DNA of 64,000 bases from Bettongia penicillata ogilbyi (lineage: Eukaryota > Chordata > Mammalia > Diprotodontia > Potoroidae). The stretch covers positions 7,831,144 to 7,895,143 of the forward strand of contig JAJHZJ010000496.1 in the NCBI GenBank assembly GCA_023548195.1. The letters run 5' to 3'. Of this stretch, positions 63,775-64,000 are shown in pieces; positions within the stretch are counted from its first letter, which is position 1; each line of letters starts with the position of its first letter. Position numbers and translations under genes: made by a program. A model generated the notes under the pieces. It did no database searches. It saw only the letters and a program-made list of their open reading frames with translations, and was not told where the DNA came from.

Positions 63775-64000
63775 CTCATTCAATCAGTCGACCAACAAAC
63801 TTTTACTAAGCATATAGTAGGTACGGTGGTAGATGATGGGGCTGCATAAGACAAAGACAAAGTAACTGAAAGGTAAAAATCTATACAAAATAAATACTGG
63901 GGAACGAGGGTGGAGTCATTAGCAGTGGGGGGAAGGTCAAGAAAAGCTTCACGTAGAAGTAACGTTTCAGATGTGTCTTCAAGGAAATGAGAGATCTAAC
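63775..64000 (-). mobile_element. L2 LINE 3' end, cut by window
   Basis: 'gaccaacaaacttttact', 'agcatatagtaggtacgg' and 'gatggggctgcataagac' are the L2 terminus. 'aaaagcttcacgtagaag' matches the 3' UTR of the 21.5-kb L2. The element probably continues beyond the window. Confidence 0.75.

Overview
The window looks like non-coding nuclear DNA from a marsupial (metatherian). I find no protein-coding gene, exon, tRNA, rRNA or CRISPR array that I can support. Every open frame of any length is an antisense or relic frame of a transposon, a low-complexity artefact, or lacks recognisable protein features. The assignment rests on the repeats. They include many MIR-superfamily CORE-SINEs with marsupial-style heads and tails, very many L2 and CR1/L3 LINE fragments, L1 copies resembling marsupial L1, and an ORF1-only half-L1 (HAL1-like) element. 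I cannot tell an American from an Australian marsupial.

Layout. 1-12.8 kb: SINE, L2 and CR1/L3 fragments separated by unique DNA, with three candidate conserved non-coding stretches (about 2.4-2.7, 4.9-5.3 and 9.8-10.0 kb). 12.8-15.2 kb: a cluster of an unnamed repeat ('family B'), a large GGAAA array and a CT/CA microsatellite. 15.2-21.1 kb: mostly unique, with a perfect 24-bp palindrome at 17.24 kb and a CTCF-like motif inside an L2 end at 20.30 kb. 21.5-23.1 kb: a long minus-strand L2 with a recognisable, broken reverse transcriptase. 23-31 kb: SINEs, CR1/L3 copies, a 'family C' repeat and a hAT-like relic. 31.1-34.7 kb: a plus-strand L2, a short DNA transposon and a minus-strand L1 with 5' region, ORF1 and part of the endonuclease. 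34.8-44.6 kb: SINE-rich DNA, a second family C copy and a full-length composite SINE. 44.65-46.4 kb: an L1 ORF2 scrap facing a HAL1-like element. 46.6-52 kb: SINEs, nested L2/SINE insertions and an unassigned block (47.0-48.3 kb). 52.06-53.56 kb: an internally deleted minus-strand L1, followed by a possible LTR. 54.5-64 kb: SINE and L2 fragments, a long inverted repeat (56.43/57.64 kb), nested SINEs, AT-rich satellites and a final L2 running off the end.

No genes work together here. The interest lies in the repeats: a SINE family whose 3' half is the reverse complement of another repeat's 5' module, a 1-kb-spaced inverted repeat with arms about 90% alike, and an L1/HAL1 pair that shows where the half-LINE lost ORF2. 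Family names are from memory of consensus features, without a database search, so boundaries are approximate (usually within 5-30 bases). SINE subfamily labels (MIR, MIR3, MAR1-like, THER1-like) are best guesses.
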